A stretch of DNA of 64,000 nucleotides from Syngnathus acus (GCF_901709675.1 NC_051105.1:13502604-13566603); one strand, 5' to 3'. Numbered from the stretch's first letter, positions 11,050 through 23,114 are shown. Translations and numbers: made by a program. Notes: generated by a model not told the origin, from the letters alone.

Positions 11050-12810
11050 GTTTGTTTTTTGTTAGTGTTTGTACCTACTGTATGTCGATCATACACCACC
11101 TACAACCGTCAGGAGCTCCTCAGGATAGGTGTTTGCTGCGAGTCACCGCTCGCAAAACATACTGGAGGATATCATCAGGCGCCCCGGCTCCCCTTGGATC
11201 ACCATCCCCGCTGGGAGGAAGCGAAGGCAGCGCAGAGAGAGGAGGCAAAAACGAGGCTACAGGGCCGGCGCGCTAACCAGGCTACGGAAGCGGCCGTTCA
11301 AACCACCGCTCCCTAGCCTGTTTCTTACCAACGCCAGGTCTCTTGCTAACAAGATGGATGAACTAAGGCTACAGATGTCTGCGAACCAGACCGCGAAGGA
11401 CTGCTGCATGGTGCTGATCACCGAAACCTGGCTTCATCCACTCATACCGGACTCTGCTATCGAGCTAGCAGGCTACACCACACAGCGTCATGACAGGACT
11501 GAGAACTCCGGCAAGAGCAAGGGGGGGGGCTCTGTATGTACGTCTATAACAACTGGTGTACTAATATGGTGACTGTAGACAGTCACTGCTGCCCGGACCT
11601 GGAGTATGTGACTATTAAATGCAGGCCCTTTTACCTCCCTCGTGAATTTACCGTTGTCATGACGACTGTTGTTTACATACCTCCGGAGGCTAATGCTAAG
11701 CTAGCTATTGGACTATTACATGGCAGTATTAGCAGCCAGCTGAGCAGATATCCTGACGCAGTCCACATCATGGCAGGGGACTTTAATCATGTAGATTTGA
11801 AAGCAGCACTCCCTAGTTTCCACCAGCATGTTAAATGTGCCACTAGAGGAGTTAACACTCTGGACAAGGTCTACGCCAACATCAAGCTAGGCTACAGGGC
11901 AAAACAGCTACCTCACCTGGGCCAGTCTGACCACATGTCACTGCTATTAATCCCGGCATATACCACCATCAGGAAATCAGCTCCTGTCATCACTAAAACT
12001 GTTAAAACCTGGCCTGATGACGCCTCTCAGCAGTTGCAGGACTGCTTCGACAGGACTAACTGGGACATCTTCGAACACCGGGACTTGAACGTGTTCACAG
12101 ACAGTGTTCTGTGTTATATCAAGCACTGCACAGACACTGTCACAGTGGACAAACCTATACAGATATACCCCAACCAGAAGCCCTGGATGACCCGGGAGGT
12201 CCTTCGGCTGCTGGAGGAGAGGGACACCGCCCTGTCCCTCAGGTCTGAGGACGGGGCTTTCTACAGCACAGCCAGAGCCAACTTGAGGAGAGGCATCAGA
12301 GAGGCCCAGCTTGCCTACAAGAAGAGGATTGAGGATCACCTGGACAGCAACAACAGCAAGCAGGTGTGGCAGGGAGTCCAGCATCTCACCAACTACAGAA
12401 CCACCATCGGAGCTGCTGAAGGGGACGCCTCACTGGCAGAGGTCCTCAATACCTTCTTTGCCCGGTTCGAGTCCGAGCCGCCTTAAGCGGCCACATCACA
12501 TCCCACAGTCCGCAGCAGCTTCACCCTCACAGTGAAGGAGCACGAGGTGAGGCGCACGCTGCGGACCATCAACTCGAGGAAGGCTGCGGGTCCTGACGGC
12601 GTCACTGGGCTTGTCCTGAAGGACTGCGCAGATCAGCTGGCTGGAGTCTTCACAAATATTTTCAACCAGTCCCTTACCGAGTCCACCGTCCCATCCTGTT
12701 TAAAATCCTCCACTATAGTCCCCCTGCCCAAGAAACGCCACATCACCAGCCTTAATGACTACCGGCCAGTCGCACTCACCCCGGTGGTGATGAAGTGCTT
12801 TGAAAAGCTG
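11050..12810 (+). pseudogene. LINE b ORF2, endonuclease and start of RT
   Basis: The AP-type endonuclease is recognisable: LTNARSLANKMDEL, ITETWLHPLIPDSA, YIPPEANA, IMAGDFNHVDL and QSDHMSLLL near its end, carrying the conserved Asn, Glu, Asp/Asn and His residues. After a linker, the first RT blocks AAGPDGVTG and [10 protein letters not shown] follow. At least three frame breaks exist: one near 11130, one in a G-run at 11521-11529, and one at 12484. The frame is cut at 12810 by LINE c and resumes at 16341. Confidence 0.87.
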
Positions 12811-12963
12811 GTACGGGGTCATTCATGTTGGCGCCGCGGTAGTGGCGACACGTTTGCAGCAGCTCCGTGGACTCGTCTGTATATTGTCTCGTTTTATATG
12901 TTCTTTTTTACTCTTTTTTTCTTTTTTTTCAGTCCTGTGTTTTTCTTTTTACCGGGCAGAAAC

Positions 12964-14590
12964 ATGTTTGCAAAAACAGTGAGGCTGGCCGTCTTATTTT
13001 TCCTATTTTTCACCTGGTTCATCACCCCAGCAACGACCGAAGCAGGCAGTAAACGCTCCATTGTTTACACCCGTGGTCAGCTGTTAGCCCTCTGTAGCCA
13101 AGGGAAGCTAACAGGCTACAAGCCCAATGCTTCCCCCGAGCTGAAGAGGAGGAAAAGAGGACAGCACTCGGGTGTTATGTGCCGGAAAAAGAAACGCCGC
13201 TTCAAGCCCACACTCCCCACCATCATCACCGGGAATGTGAGATCCATTTGCAATAAAATGGATGAGCTAACGGCGCTGACACGGCACCAACGGGAATACA
13301 GGGAATGTAGCATGCTGCTATTCACGGAAACCTGGCTAACGGAGCAAACACCGGACTCTGCCGTCGCTCTGGACGGATTCAACCTGATAAGGGCAGACAG
13401 GACACGAGAGAGCGGTAAGAGGAAAGGAGGGGGGCTTGCTGTGTTTGTGAACGATAGATGGTGTAACCCTGGGCACATCACTATCAAGGAGCAACTCTGC
13501 AGCGCGGACATTGAGCTGCTAGCCGTTAGCTTGAGGCCACACTACCTGCCGCGGGAACTCTCGCACGTTATCGCGATAACTGCGTATGTCCCCCCAAATG
13601 CTAATGCCGACGCAGTCCGCGATGTCCTGCACAGCAGTGTAAGCAGGCTGCAAACACAGCATCCACATGCCCTCCTCCTTATTACCGGGGACTTCAATCA
13701 TGCCTCTCCTTCATCCACGCTTCCAACTTTCAGCCAATATGTCACCTGCAGTACCAGAGGAAATAAGACACTGGACCTTCTTTATGCCAACCTTAAGGAG
13801 GCATATACATCATCCCCCCTCCCCCCCCTTGGAAGATCTGATCACGATCTGATCCACCTTCTCCCCCTGTATCAGCCTCTGGTGCACAGGCAACCAGCAG
13901 TCACCCACACCAGACAGATCTGGTCTGAAGAATCTCTGGAGACTCTTCAGGACTGTTTTGAGACCACGGTGTGGGACGTGTTCTGTGAGGACTACGGGGA
14001 CGACATCGACGGTTTCACCAGCTGTGTCACGGACTACATTAACTTTTGTGTAGACTCCACCATACCCACCAAAACAGTCAGAGTTTTTGCAAACAGCAAA
14101 CCTTGGATCACCCCTGAGATCAAAGACCTGCTCAGGGACAAAAGGAGGGTCTTTAAATCGGGAGACAGGGACCTGCTGAAAACGGTGCAGAGGGACTTGA
14201 GGAAGAAGATCAGGGAGGGGAAGAGCAACTACAGGAGGAGGATGGAAGACCAACTGCAGCGGGACGACGTCAGCGGGGTCTGGAGGAGCCTGAACACCAT
14301 CTCAGGACGTAGCAAGTCCAGACCTGCGCTGGACAGGGATCAGGAGTGGGTGAATGACCTGAACCGGTTCTTCAACCGGTTTGAACAACCATCCACTCCT
14401 CCCCCCACCCACCCAGCCCTGCTGCAACTTCCCCCGACTGGAGCCTCTTCTGCTCCGAGGACTCTCACCTCAACCCCGCCCCCTGCTACACCCCCTCCAA
14501 GACCCCCCAGCCCATTCTCAACTCCACCGAACCCACCAACCATCCCCCCTGCAACCCCCCCCCCCCACTACCCCCCACCCACCCAGCATG
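12964..14590 (+). pseudogene. LINE c ORF2, N-terminal part (endonuclease)
   Basis: The probable start is ATG at 12964, followed by a hydrophobic stretch, a basic segment ([17 protein letters not shown]) and the AP endonuclease: [48 protein letters not shown] and [12 protein letters not shown] long Pro/Thr-rich linker (14390-14590) encoded by C-runs follows. The reading frame then changes, most likely by slippage of one of these C-runs, and the polymerase continues in another frame. Confidence 0.87.
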
Positions 14591-15991
14591 GTGCTCTCCA
14601 CAGCCCAGGTGGAGAGAGGACTGGCCAGGCTCAAGGTGAAGAAGGCGATGGGTCCAGATGGCATCACCTCCAGGCTGCTCAGATCCTGCTCCGGGCAACT
14701 GTGCAGGATCGTGGAGCACATATTCAACATGAGCCTGAGGCTGCACAGGGTACCACAGCTGTGGAAGACGTCCTGCGTGGTACCAGTGCCCAAGTCATCT
14801 CGCCCCAGTGACTTCAACCACTACCGGCCGGTGGCCCTGACATCCCACCTGGCGAAGACCCTGGAGAGGCTGGTCCTCCACCACCTGCGCCCCCTGGTGA
14901 GCTCCTCCGCCGACCCCCTGCAGTTCGCCTACCGGCCGAGCATCGGGGTTGAGGACGCCGTCATCTTCCTCATGCAGAGGTCCCTGGCTCACCTGGAGCG
15001 GGCTGGAAGCACTGTGAGGATCATGTTTTATGATTTCTCCAGTGCCTTCAACACCATCCAGCCAGAACTGCTGGGGAACAAACTGCACCATGCTGGAGCC
15101 TGCCAGCAGCTGACATCATGGGTCCTGGACTTCCTCACAAACAGACCGCAGTTTGTGAGGACAGGAGGCCGTGTGTCTGACACGGTGGTCTGCAGCACAG
15201 GAGCTCCACAGGGGACCGTCCTGGCCCCCCTCCTCTTCACCATCTACACAGCTGACTTCACCCACCACACATCAACCTGCCACCTCCAGAAGTTCTCGGA
15301 CGACTCCGCCATCGTCGGTCTCATTAACAACGGAGACAAGACGGAGTACCGAGAACTGAATCACAGATTCGTGGACTGGTGCCGGCGGAACCGCCTCCAG
15401 ATTAACTCTGGGAAAACAAAGGAGCTGGTGGTGGACTTCCGCCGGCGCAAAGTCCCCCCCTCGCCGGTGAACATCCAGGGAACGGACATAGAGATTGTGG
15501 ACTCTTACAAGTTCCTGGGTGTTCACCTGAACAATAAACTGGACTGGACTGTTAACACTCAGGCCCTATACAAGAAGGGCCAAAGCAGACTCCACCTGCT
15601 GCGCAGACTGAGGTCCTTCGGAGTGAGGGACGGCCTCCTGAGGACCTTCTACGACTCTGTGGTGGCGTCCGCCATTTTTTATGGGGTGGTCTGCTGGAGC
15701 AGCGGCATCACTGCAGCGGAGAGGAAGAGGCTGGACAAGGTGGTGAAGAAAGCCGGCTCTGTCCTGGGCTGCAGTCTGGACCGGGTGGAGGTGGTGGGGG
15801 AGAGGAGAATGGTGGCTAAGCTGTCCTCCATCATGGACAATGTCTTCCACCCCCTTCATGAGACTGTCAGAGCCCTGGAGAGCTCCATCAGTGACCGGCT
15901 TCGTCACCCACGATGCACCACCGAAAGGCATCGCAGGTCCTTCCTCCCTGCTGCCATCAGACTGTACAACCAGGCCGATCACTGTAGCTAA
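14590..15991 (+). pseudogene. LINE c ORF2, C-terminal part (reverse transcriptase)
   Basis: The frame is open to a stop at 15991. RT blocks are [67 protein letters not shown] and KFSDDSAIVG, in which SDD replaces the more usual ADD but both catalytic aspartates remain. The C-terminal region carries FLGVHLNNKLDW and a basic tail. Only the frameshift in the linker separates it from the endonuclease, so the element may have been active recently. Confidence 0.88.
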
Positions 15992-16340
15992 CGGACAAAA
16001 TAACATGCAATAACGTGCAATAACCATATGTGCAATCACACTATGTGCAATATCTGTCTACCTCACACTCTTTTACCTACTTTTTTTGCACTGTTTTTTT
16101 TTTCTTCCCTTGCACTATTTTTTTATCTAATATTTTTTTTTATCTCCACTGTATATTGTGTATTGTGTATTTTGTATATACTGTCCATATTTTTTAATTA
16201 TATATACCTTCTACTTTTTTAAATCTTTTACCCCCTTCCCCGCATGCGTGTGTGTGTGTATATGTTAAGTGTACTGCTGCTAACATAGGAGTTTCCCCAT
16301 TGAGGGAATAATAAAGGATTATCTTATTTTGTCTTATCTT

Positions 16341-17443
16341 ACATCACAGCACTCCTGTTCAGAGGTTTTGACCCCCACCAGTTTGCCTACAGGGCGAATA
16401 GATCCACAGAGGACGCAGTAGCTACAGCCCTCCACGCTGCACTGTCCGACCTGGAGCAGCCGGGGAGCTATGTGCGGATGCTCTTCGTGGATTTTAGCTC
16501 TGCTTTTAACACCATCCTCCCCCACAGACTGGTGGACATACTGGGGGGCCTGGGACTTCCACATAATACTTGCAGGTGGATTAAGAGCTTCCTGACGGGT
16601 CGCAGCCAGAGGGTGAGAGTGGGCCGTCATACATCCACACCTCTCAGTCTTGGTACCGGCTCCCCACAGGGCTGCGTACCGAGCCCACTGCTTTACACGC
16701 TCTACACACATACATGCACCCCCGCCCACCGCAGCAACACCATCGTGAAATTTGCGGATGACACAACCGTGGTGGGGCTCATCTCAAAGGGGGATGAGTC
16801 TGCCTACAGGGACGAAGTGGTGCAGCTATCGGAGTGGTGCGGAGAGAACAATCTGCTCCTAAACACGGCTAAAACCCAAGAACTGGTCATTGATTTTAGG
16901 AGGAAAAATAAAACGGACATTCCACCAGTTATCATCAACGGGGTCTGTGTGGAGAGGGTGTCCTCCTTCCGCTACCTGGGAGTCCACATCGAGGAGGACT
17001 TCACCTGGGGCGTGAACACCTCTGAGATGCTTAAAAAGGCCCAGCAGAGGCTCTACTTCCTAAGGGTGCTGAGGAGGCACAGCATTACACAAAGACTGCT
17101 GGTGTCCTTCTATCGCTGCTCCATAGAAAGCACTTCAACGTACTGTATATGTGTTTGGTACTCCAGCTGCACTGCTGCTCAGAGGAAAAAGCTCCAAGGG
17201 GTCATCAACACAGCACAGAAGATCATTGGCTGCCCTATCCCCACACTGGAAGACCTACACAGAACCCGCTGTCTCAAAAAAACACAGAACATTCTGAAGG
17301 ACACTTCCCACCCTGGCCACTCCCTTTTCGAACTGTTGCCATCAGGCAGACGCTACAGATCAATTAGGTCAAGGGCTAGCAGATTCGCCAACAGTTTTTA
17401 CCCTACAGCGGTAGTCACATTGAATGCCGCTAAAAGAAAATGA
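16341..17443 (+). pseudogene. LINE b ORF2, second part of RT
   Basis: The frame resumes with ITALLFRGFDPHQFAYR, directly continuing the block broken at 12810. It then shows [46 protein letters not shown] with the catalytic aspartates, FRYLGVHIEEDFTW and the [14 protein letters not shown] motif. It is open to its stop at about 17441-17443. This shows that LINE c insertion removed few or no residues. Confidence 0.9.
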
Positions 17444-17859
17444 TTATGTCTGTGTATGTTCTTCTGTGGGTTTTTAGCTTGTATTTTTTTTATCTTTTTA
17501 TTCTATTTATTCTATTTATTTTTTATTTCATGCACTGATCGGTTGGCACTTTTTAAATTTCATTGTACATGTGTGACAATGACAATAAAGATCTATTCTA
17601 TTCTATTCTAAAAGACATATGGACTCAGATTTCCCTCGCCCGGACGCGGGTAACCGGGGCCCCCCTCTGGAGCCAGGCCTGGAGGTGGGGCTCCAAGGCG
17701 AGCGTCTGGTGGCCGGGCCTTCGCCCATTGGGCCCGGCCGGGCACAGCCCGAAAAGGAAATGTGGGTCCCCCTTTCCATGGGCTCACCACCTGTGGGAGG
17801 GGCCAAAGGGGTCAGGTGCATTGTGAGCTGGGCGGCGGCCAAAGGCAGGGACCTTGGAG

Positions 17860-20800
17860 GTCCGATCCCTGGCTGCAGAAGCTGGCTCTTGGGACATGGA
17901 ATGTCACCTCTCTGGCTGGAAATGAGCCCGAGCTGGTGTGCGAGGCAGAAAAGTTACGACTAGATATAGTCGGACTTGCCTCCACACACAGTTTGGGTTC
18001 CGGTACAAGCCCTCTCGAGAGGGGCTGGACTCTCTTCCACTCTGGAGTTGCCCACGGTGAGAGGCGTCGAGCAGGTGTGGGTATACTTATTGCCCCCCAG
18101 CTGGGCGCCTGCACATTGGGGTTCACCTCGGTGAACGAGAATGTAGCCTTCGGGTGGGGGGACGGGTCCTGACTGTTGTTTGTGTCTATGCACCAAACTG
18201 CAGCTCAGAGTACCCACCCTTCGTGGAGTCCCTGGAGGAAGTGCTGGAGAGCCCTCCTTCTGGGGACTCCATTGTTCTACTGGGTGACTTCAATGCTCAC
18301 GTGGGCAATGACAGTGAGACCTGGAAGGGCGTGGTTGGGAGGAACGGCCCCCCCGATCTGAACCCGAGCGGTGTTCTATTATTGGACTTCTCTGCTCGAC
18401 ACGGATTGTCAATAATCAACACCATGTTCAAGCATAAGGGTGTCCATGTGTGCACTTGGCACCAGGACACCCTAGGCCGCAATTCGATGATCGACTTTGT
18501 AGTCGTGTCATCGGATTTGCGGCCGCATGTTCTAGACCAGGGGTCACCAACTCCGGTCCTCAAGGGCGCCAATCCAGCCTGTTTTAGGTGCAGCCCTGCA
18601 ACAACACACTTGATTCAAATGATCAGCTCATCAGCAAGCTCTATTAAGGCTGATAGCGATCCTGATTATTTGAATCAGGTGTGTTGCAGGGGGGATACAT
18701 CTAAAACAGGCTGGATTGGCGCCCTTGAGGACCGGAGTTGGTGACCCCTGTTCTAGACACTCGGGTGAAGAGAAGGGCGGAGCTGTCAACTGATCACCAC
18801 CTGGTGGTGGGTTGGCTCCGATGGTGGGGTAAGATGCCAGTCTGACCTGGCAGACCCAAACGCTCTGTGAGGGTTTGCTGGGAACGTCTGGCAGAATCCC
18901 CTGTCAGGAAGAGCTTCAACTCCCACCTCTGCCAGAGCTTTTCCCACGCCTGGTCCGAGTGGACCATGTTCCGCGCCTCCATTGTTGAGGCAGCCGACCG
19001 GAGCTGTGGCCGTAAGGTTGTTGGTACCTGTCGTGGCGGCAATACCCGAACCCGCTGGTGGACACCGGTGGAAAGGGATGCCGTCAAGCTGAAGAAGGAG
19101 TCCTATCGGGCTGTTTTGGCCTGCGGGACTCCGGAAGCAGCTGACAGGTACCGGATGGCCAAGCGGAACGGGGCTTCGGCGGTTGCTGAGGCAAAAACCC
19201 GGGCATGGGAGGAGTTTGGCGAGGCCATGGAGAATGACTTCCGGACGGCTTCGAGGAAATTCTGGTCCACCATCCAGCGTCTCAAGAGGGGGAAGCAGTG
19301 CACCGTCAACACTGTTTACAGTGGGGATGGCGTATTGCTGACCTCGACTCGGGACGTCGTGAGTCGATGGGGAGAATACTTCGAAGACCTCCTCAATTCC
19401 ACCGACACGCCTTTCATTGTGGAAGCAGGGCCTGGAGACTCTGAGGCGGACTCTCCAACCTCTGGGGTCGAAGTCACTGAGGTAGTTAAAAAACTCCTCG
19501 GTGGCAAGGCCCCGGGGGTGGATGAGATCCGCCTGGAGTTCTTAAAGGCTCTGGATGTTGTGGGGCTGTCATGGCTGACACGCCTCTACAGCATTGCGTG
19601 GACATCGGGGACGGTGCCTCTGGATTGGCAGACTGGGGTGGTGGTTCACCTCTTTAAGAAGGGGGACCGGAGGGTGTGTTCCAATTACAGGGGAATCACA
19701 CTCCTCAGCCTCCCTGGTAAGGTCTATTCAGGGGTGCTGGAGAGGAGGGTTCGTCAGGATGTCCAACCTCGGATTCAGGAGGAGCAGTTTGGCTTTCGTC
19801 CTGGCCGTGGAACAGCTCTACACCCTCGGCAGGATCCTAGGGGGCATGGGAGTTCGCTCAACCAGTCTACATGTGTTTTGTGGACTTGGAGAAGGCATTC
19901 GACCGTGTCCCTCGGGAGGTTCTGTGGAGGGTGCTTCAGGAGCACGGGGTGCCGAGCCAACTGATTAGGGTGGTTCAGTCCCTGTATCACCGATGCCAGA
20001 GTTTGGTCCGCAGTAAGTCGGATTCGTTCCCAGTGAGGGTTGGACTCCGCCAAGGCTGCCCTTTGTCACCGATTCTGTTCATAATTTTTTATGGACAGAA
20101 CTTCTCAGCCCAGCCGAGGCGTTGAGGGTGTCCGGTTTGAGGACCTCAGCATCGCGTCTCTGCTTTTTGCAGACAACGTGGTGCTGTTGGCTTCTTCAAG
20201 CCATGATCTCCAGCGCTCACTGGAGCGGTTCGCAGCCGAGTGTGAAGCAGTCGGGATGAGGGTCAGCACCTCCAAATCCGAGTCGTCCATGGTCCTCGGT
20301 CGGAAAAGGGTGGAATGCCCTCTCCGGATCGGGGATGAGATCCTGCCCCAAGTGGAGGAGTTCAAGTATCTTGGGGTCTTGTTCACGAGTGAGGGGATGA
20401 TGGAGCGCGAGATTGACAGGCGTAAAGAGAGAGCTGAGCCAAAAGGCAAAGCTCTCAATTTACCGGTCGATTTACGCTCCTACCCTCACCTATGTTCACG
20501 AGCTATGGGTCGTGACCGAAAGAACGAGATCCCGGATACAAGCGCAGCGGGCTCTCCCTTAGAGATAGGGTGAGAAGCTCGGTCATCCGGGAGAGACTCG
20601 GAGTAGAGTTGCTGCTCCTCCACGTTGAGAGGAGCCAGATGAGGTGGCTCTGGCATCTCATCAGGATGCCTCCCGGACGCCTCCCTGGGGAGGTGTTCTG
20701 GGCATGTCCCACCGGTAGGAGACCCCGTGATCGACCCAGGACGCGCTGGAGAGATTATGTCTCTCAGCTGGCCTGGGAACGTCTTGGGATCCCCCGGGAT

Positions 20801-20881
20801 GAGCTGGATGAAGTGGCTGGGGAGAGGGAAGTCTGGGAGTCCCTCCTAAAGCTGCTGCCCCCGCGACCCAACCCCGGATAA
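17860..20881 (+). pseudogene. Rex3-like LINE ORF2 (endonuclease and RT), degraded
   Basis: Endonuclease motifs: [52 protein letters not shown] and [14 protein letters not shown]. Polymerase motifs: GGKAPGVDEI, CSNYRGITLLS, CFVDLEKAFDRVPR, GLRQGCPLSPILF and SLLFADNVVLL, where ADN replaces the usual ADD. The frame ends with the RPRTRWRDYVSQLAWERLGI region and a stop at 20881. It is split into many pieces by frameshifts, a hAT MITE (18538-18750) and a short deletion near 20445. The family is the common teleost RTE-like LINE with GATG tail. Confidence 0.88.
18538..18750. mobile_element. hAT MITE, 213 bp, perfect 50-bp inverted ends
   Basis: The element begins CAGGGGTCACCAACTCCGGT and ends in the exact reverse complement. 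The outer 50 bp match without error and the rest pairs imperfectly to the centre. The 8-bp target duplication TTCTAGAC is at 18530-18537 and 18751-18758. It interrupts the endonuclease part of the Rex3-like LINE and so is younger than that copy. Confidence 0.95.
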
Positions 20882-20980
20882 GCGGAAGAAGATGGATGGA
20901 TGGATGGATGGATGGAAGTGCAATCACATTTGTAAATGAATGGCTTCTGGTTTCTGAAATGTAAATAAACCTACTGTTTC

Positions 20981-22120
20981 TGTTGGGGAGCCTAAGGACT
21001 GTATAGGGTACAGGTGTCAAACTCAAGACCCGGGGGCCAGATACGGCCCGGCACATCATTTTATGTGGCCCGCGAAGACAAATTGTGCATCAAATTCGTG
21101 TCATTAGAATTGCAAATTGTCTTCACTTTTAATAATGTCTTTTTTTACTCATCTGATTTGAAAACGAGTTGTTTGTTAGTTTGTTTTGTAGCTTTTACTG
21201 TATATAATATGAGGTGCTCATACATTTATTTGGGTTGACAGTCATAATGGCCCTCCAAAAGAAGCTATGACTACGATGCGGCCCGCGGAAAAAAAAGAGT
21301 TTGACACCCCTGGTATAGGGTGTTGGCTCGGATGGTTATGCTCTTTTCGCCCCCAGGTGTCGGTCAGAACGCAGGAGGGAAGACGTGGTTCAGTTTTGAT
21401 TGCTTTACTGAATTATTGGCAAAAAGGTAACAGGCACTGTGGCTCATAGGGGCATACAGGCAAACTGGCAAAAGGGTGTAGGCACGTTTGGTCGTAAGGA
21501 TGTGAGAGCAGGTGTGTGTAGTGTACATGGGTGAGTCTTTGGGTGTGTAAATGGGATTCTTGTGTGTGTGATTCTTGTGTGAAGGGTGCGAAGGGTGTGT
21601 GTGGTATGTGGGGTGTGTGTGTGTGGTTCTGCAACAGACAGAAATACAGCACGTAAGTCAACGCTCAACTTCTGACGTCACACAACACGACGGCACACAT
21701 TACATAACTGACTGGCCGTAATGGTTCCACTATACTAAATAACCATGAAATACTCTCTGCAACACACCAAACATAAGTCATCGAGACAACAAAATACATT
21801 TGCTGGCGACCGTTAGTCACCGTGCCGTTGCGTGACGGCTACTCGTACGATGCGAGGCAAACTTAAAGGAGCGCGCCGAAGCTATCAATCAAACGGCGCA
21901 CACACGAAACAAATCGCGATTAGACAAACGGCACAACAGTAGACAGTAGTAACAATGAAATGTATACACTCACTTTGTGTCAAAGACGCACACGATCACA
22001 GCAACACACTCAGTCGATACCAGCAACTTTTAACTTACCGCTGCGCATAAGCTCCAACAACCGCGATAAACTGAGGTAACTCATGCGAGACTCAAGGCGC
22101 GGTGACGTAACTGTCCAACA
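20981..22120 (-). mobile_element. Possible solo LTR within the outer element
   Basis: The segment begins TGTTGG and ends CCAACA, as LTRs do. It interrupts the right arm of the outer mariner-type element, whose sequence resumes at 22121. Read on the minus strand it has an AGTAAA/AATTCAG region near its end that could hold a polyadenylation signal. The flanks (TTTC and TTTT) do not give an exact target duplication, so the call is tentative. A hAT MITE lies near its left end. Confidence 0.4.
21010..21313. mobile_element. hAT MITE, 304 bp
   Basis: Ends ACAGGTGTCAAACTC and the inverted GAGTTTGACACCCCTGG, with TATAGGGT duplicated at 21002-21009 and 21314-21321. The interior is rich in GGCCCG motifs near each end, typical of this hAT MITE type. 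Confidence 0.9.
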
Positions 22121-22432
22121 TTTTAACATCAACATAGGAACCTTTCTAACAGTTTCTCCCCTGTTATCTCTTCTCTTATTCTCTGCTCTTTTCTTTCTTA
22201 CCGCTATTTTTTATTTTTCTTCTTCGTGCTACCGCTATTTTTATTTTTATTCTTCGTGACAGGGGTTCGCTTTGGCCTGGGGAGTTAAGTTCAGCATTCG
22301 CTTTAAAGATATCTGGCGCCATCTAGCATTGTGAATGGGTATAATGTCTAGATCCCGAATGTAAGACAACCCCCACTTTTTCAGTCTTATTTCAATGCAA
22401 AAATACCGTCTTATATTCGGTCCAATACGGTA

Positions 22433-22667
22433 ATTGAAACTAAAATATTCATTCAAATATTTTAAACCTCAAACAAAATGCTTTCCAACGTCCTCTCAGT
22501 TAATTCTACACTTTGTGGATTAATACTTGACACAAATGCAATTATGTTTTATACCTATTGTAGTCATTTAAAATGTGACTCTGTAGCCTACACCAACACT
22601 CATTAAAATACTATTTTAAAACAAACGCTGAGTAATGCTCTGCATGCCCGATATAAAGAAAATGCCA
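22433..22667. other. AT-rich spacer
   Basis: No gene, transposon end or repeat recognised. Confidence 0.5.
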
Positions 22668-22800
22668 TTTGTAAAAAAAAAAAAACTGTGGTATGCATAA
22701 AGGTTGCTCTGATATTAATACTCGTTCGGGGTGAGTGGAAATCGAACTCATGATGCCCGCACACGAGACAGCTGAGTGTACCACTACACCATCAGGCATC
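22668..22800 (-). repeat. tRNA-like sequence, probable SINE head
   Basis: On the minus strand there is an A-box-like TGGTGTAGTGG and a B-box-like AGTTCGATTTCC at tRNA spacing, followed about 60 bp later by a run of T that would end polymerase III transcription. A good acceptor stem is not evident, so it is more likely a tRNA-derived SINE or tRNA pseudogene than a functional tRNA. Confidence 0.45.
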
Positions 22801-23114
22801 CCACGGCCAACAAAGGTTATTGAGATAAATTATACTGTTCAAAGGAAGCAGTAGCGCTCAAAAAGATATTCTTCTAGAAATGATAAAACATCTAATCTGT
22901 GTCGTAAAATTCTCTCGCGACGTAAAGCGTTTCGAATTATTACAGCTTGCAATTCGTTCGAATTTTGAATTAACGGCCAATCCCTGATTACCGTTTTTTT
23001 CCGTGTATAATGCGCCCCCATGTATAATACGCACCCTAAAAATGGCATGTTGATGCTGGAAAAAAGCCTGTACCCATGTATAATACGCACCCAATTTTTT
23101 TTTTTTTTTTTTTT

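Larger units (their letters stand above)
12814..16340 (+). mobile_element. LINE family c, nearly full length
   Basis: The 3.5-kb LINE lies inside LINE b. It has a short 5' region, endonuclease, proline-rich linker, reverse transcriptase, and a 3' region ending in ATCTT-type repeats (16318-16340). It is the innermost and so the youngest of the nested LINEs. The coding part is broken by a single frameshift. Confidence 0.88.
10996..17609 (+). mobile_element. LINE family b, interrupted by LINE c
   Basis: The element has endonuclease and polymerase regions on the plus strand and ends in an ATTCT pentanucleotide tail (17590-17609) after a GACAATAAAG motif. It sits inside the 5' region of the Rex3-like LINE, where only a short A-run seems duplicated (10992-10995 and 17610-17613). 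LINE c (12814-16340) splits the reverse transcriptase frame between the blocks for FEKLV and ITALL. Confidence 0.88.
10841..20915 (+). mobile_element. Rex3/RTE-like LINE, interrupted
   Basis: The 5' end (10841-10995) starts CCACCCCCTCCGTGGTGGAG. The coding part resumes at 17610 and the 3' end is a GATG tetranucleotide tail (20891-20915), the tail type described for Rex3. An 8-bp target duplication AAGTGCAA flanks it (10833-10840 and 20916-20923). It was later split by LINE b at 10996-17609 and by a hAT MITE at 18538-18750. Confidence 0.88.
10614..22430. mobile_element. Tc1/mariner-type non-coding element hosting a nested stack
   Basis: The left end is CCGTATTGGCCCGAATAAAA and the right end is its inverted counterpart ending CCAATACGG, flanked by TA at 10612-10613 and 22431-22432. 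The left arm (10614-10840) and the right arm (20916-20980 and 22121-22430) together make a short non-coding element. The sequence after the inserted LINE continues exactly where the left arm stops. Everything between was inserted later. Confidence 0.82.

Noticed and set aside
14340-14746. Gly-rich minus-strand frames opposite LINE c
   Set aside because: Shadow of the C-rich linker of the LINE; no independent motifs.
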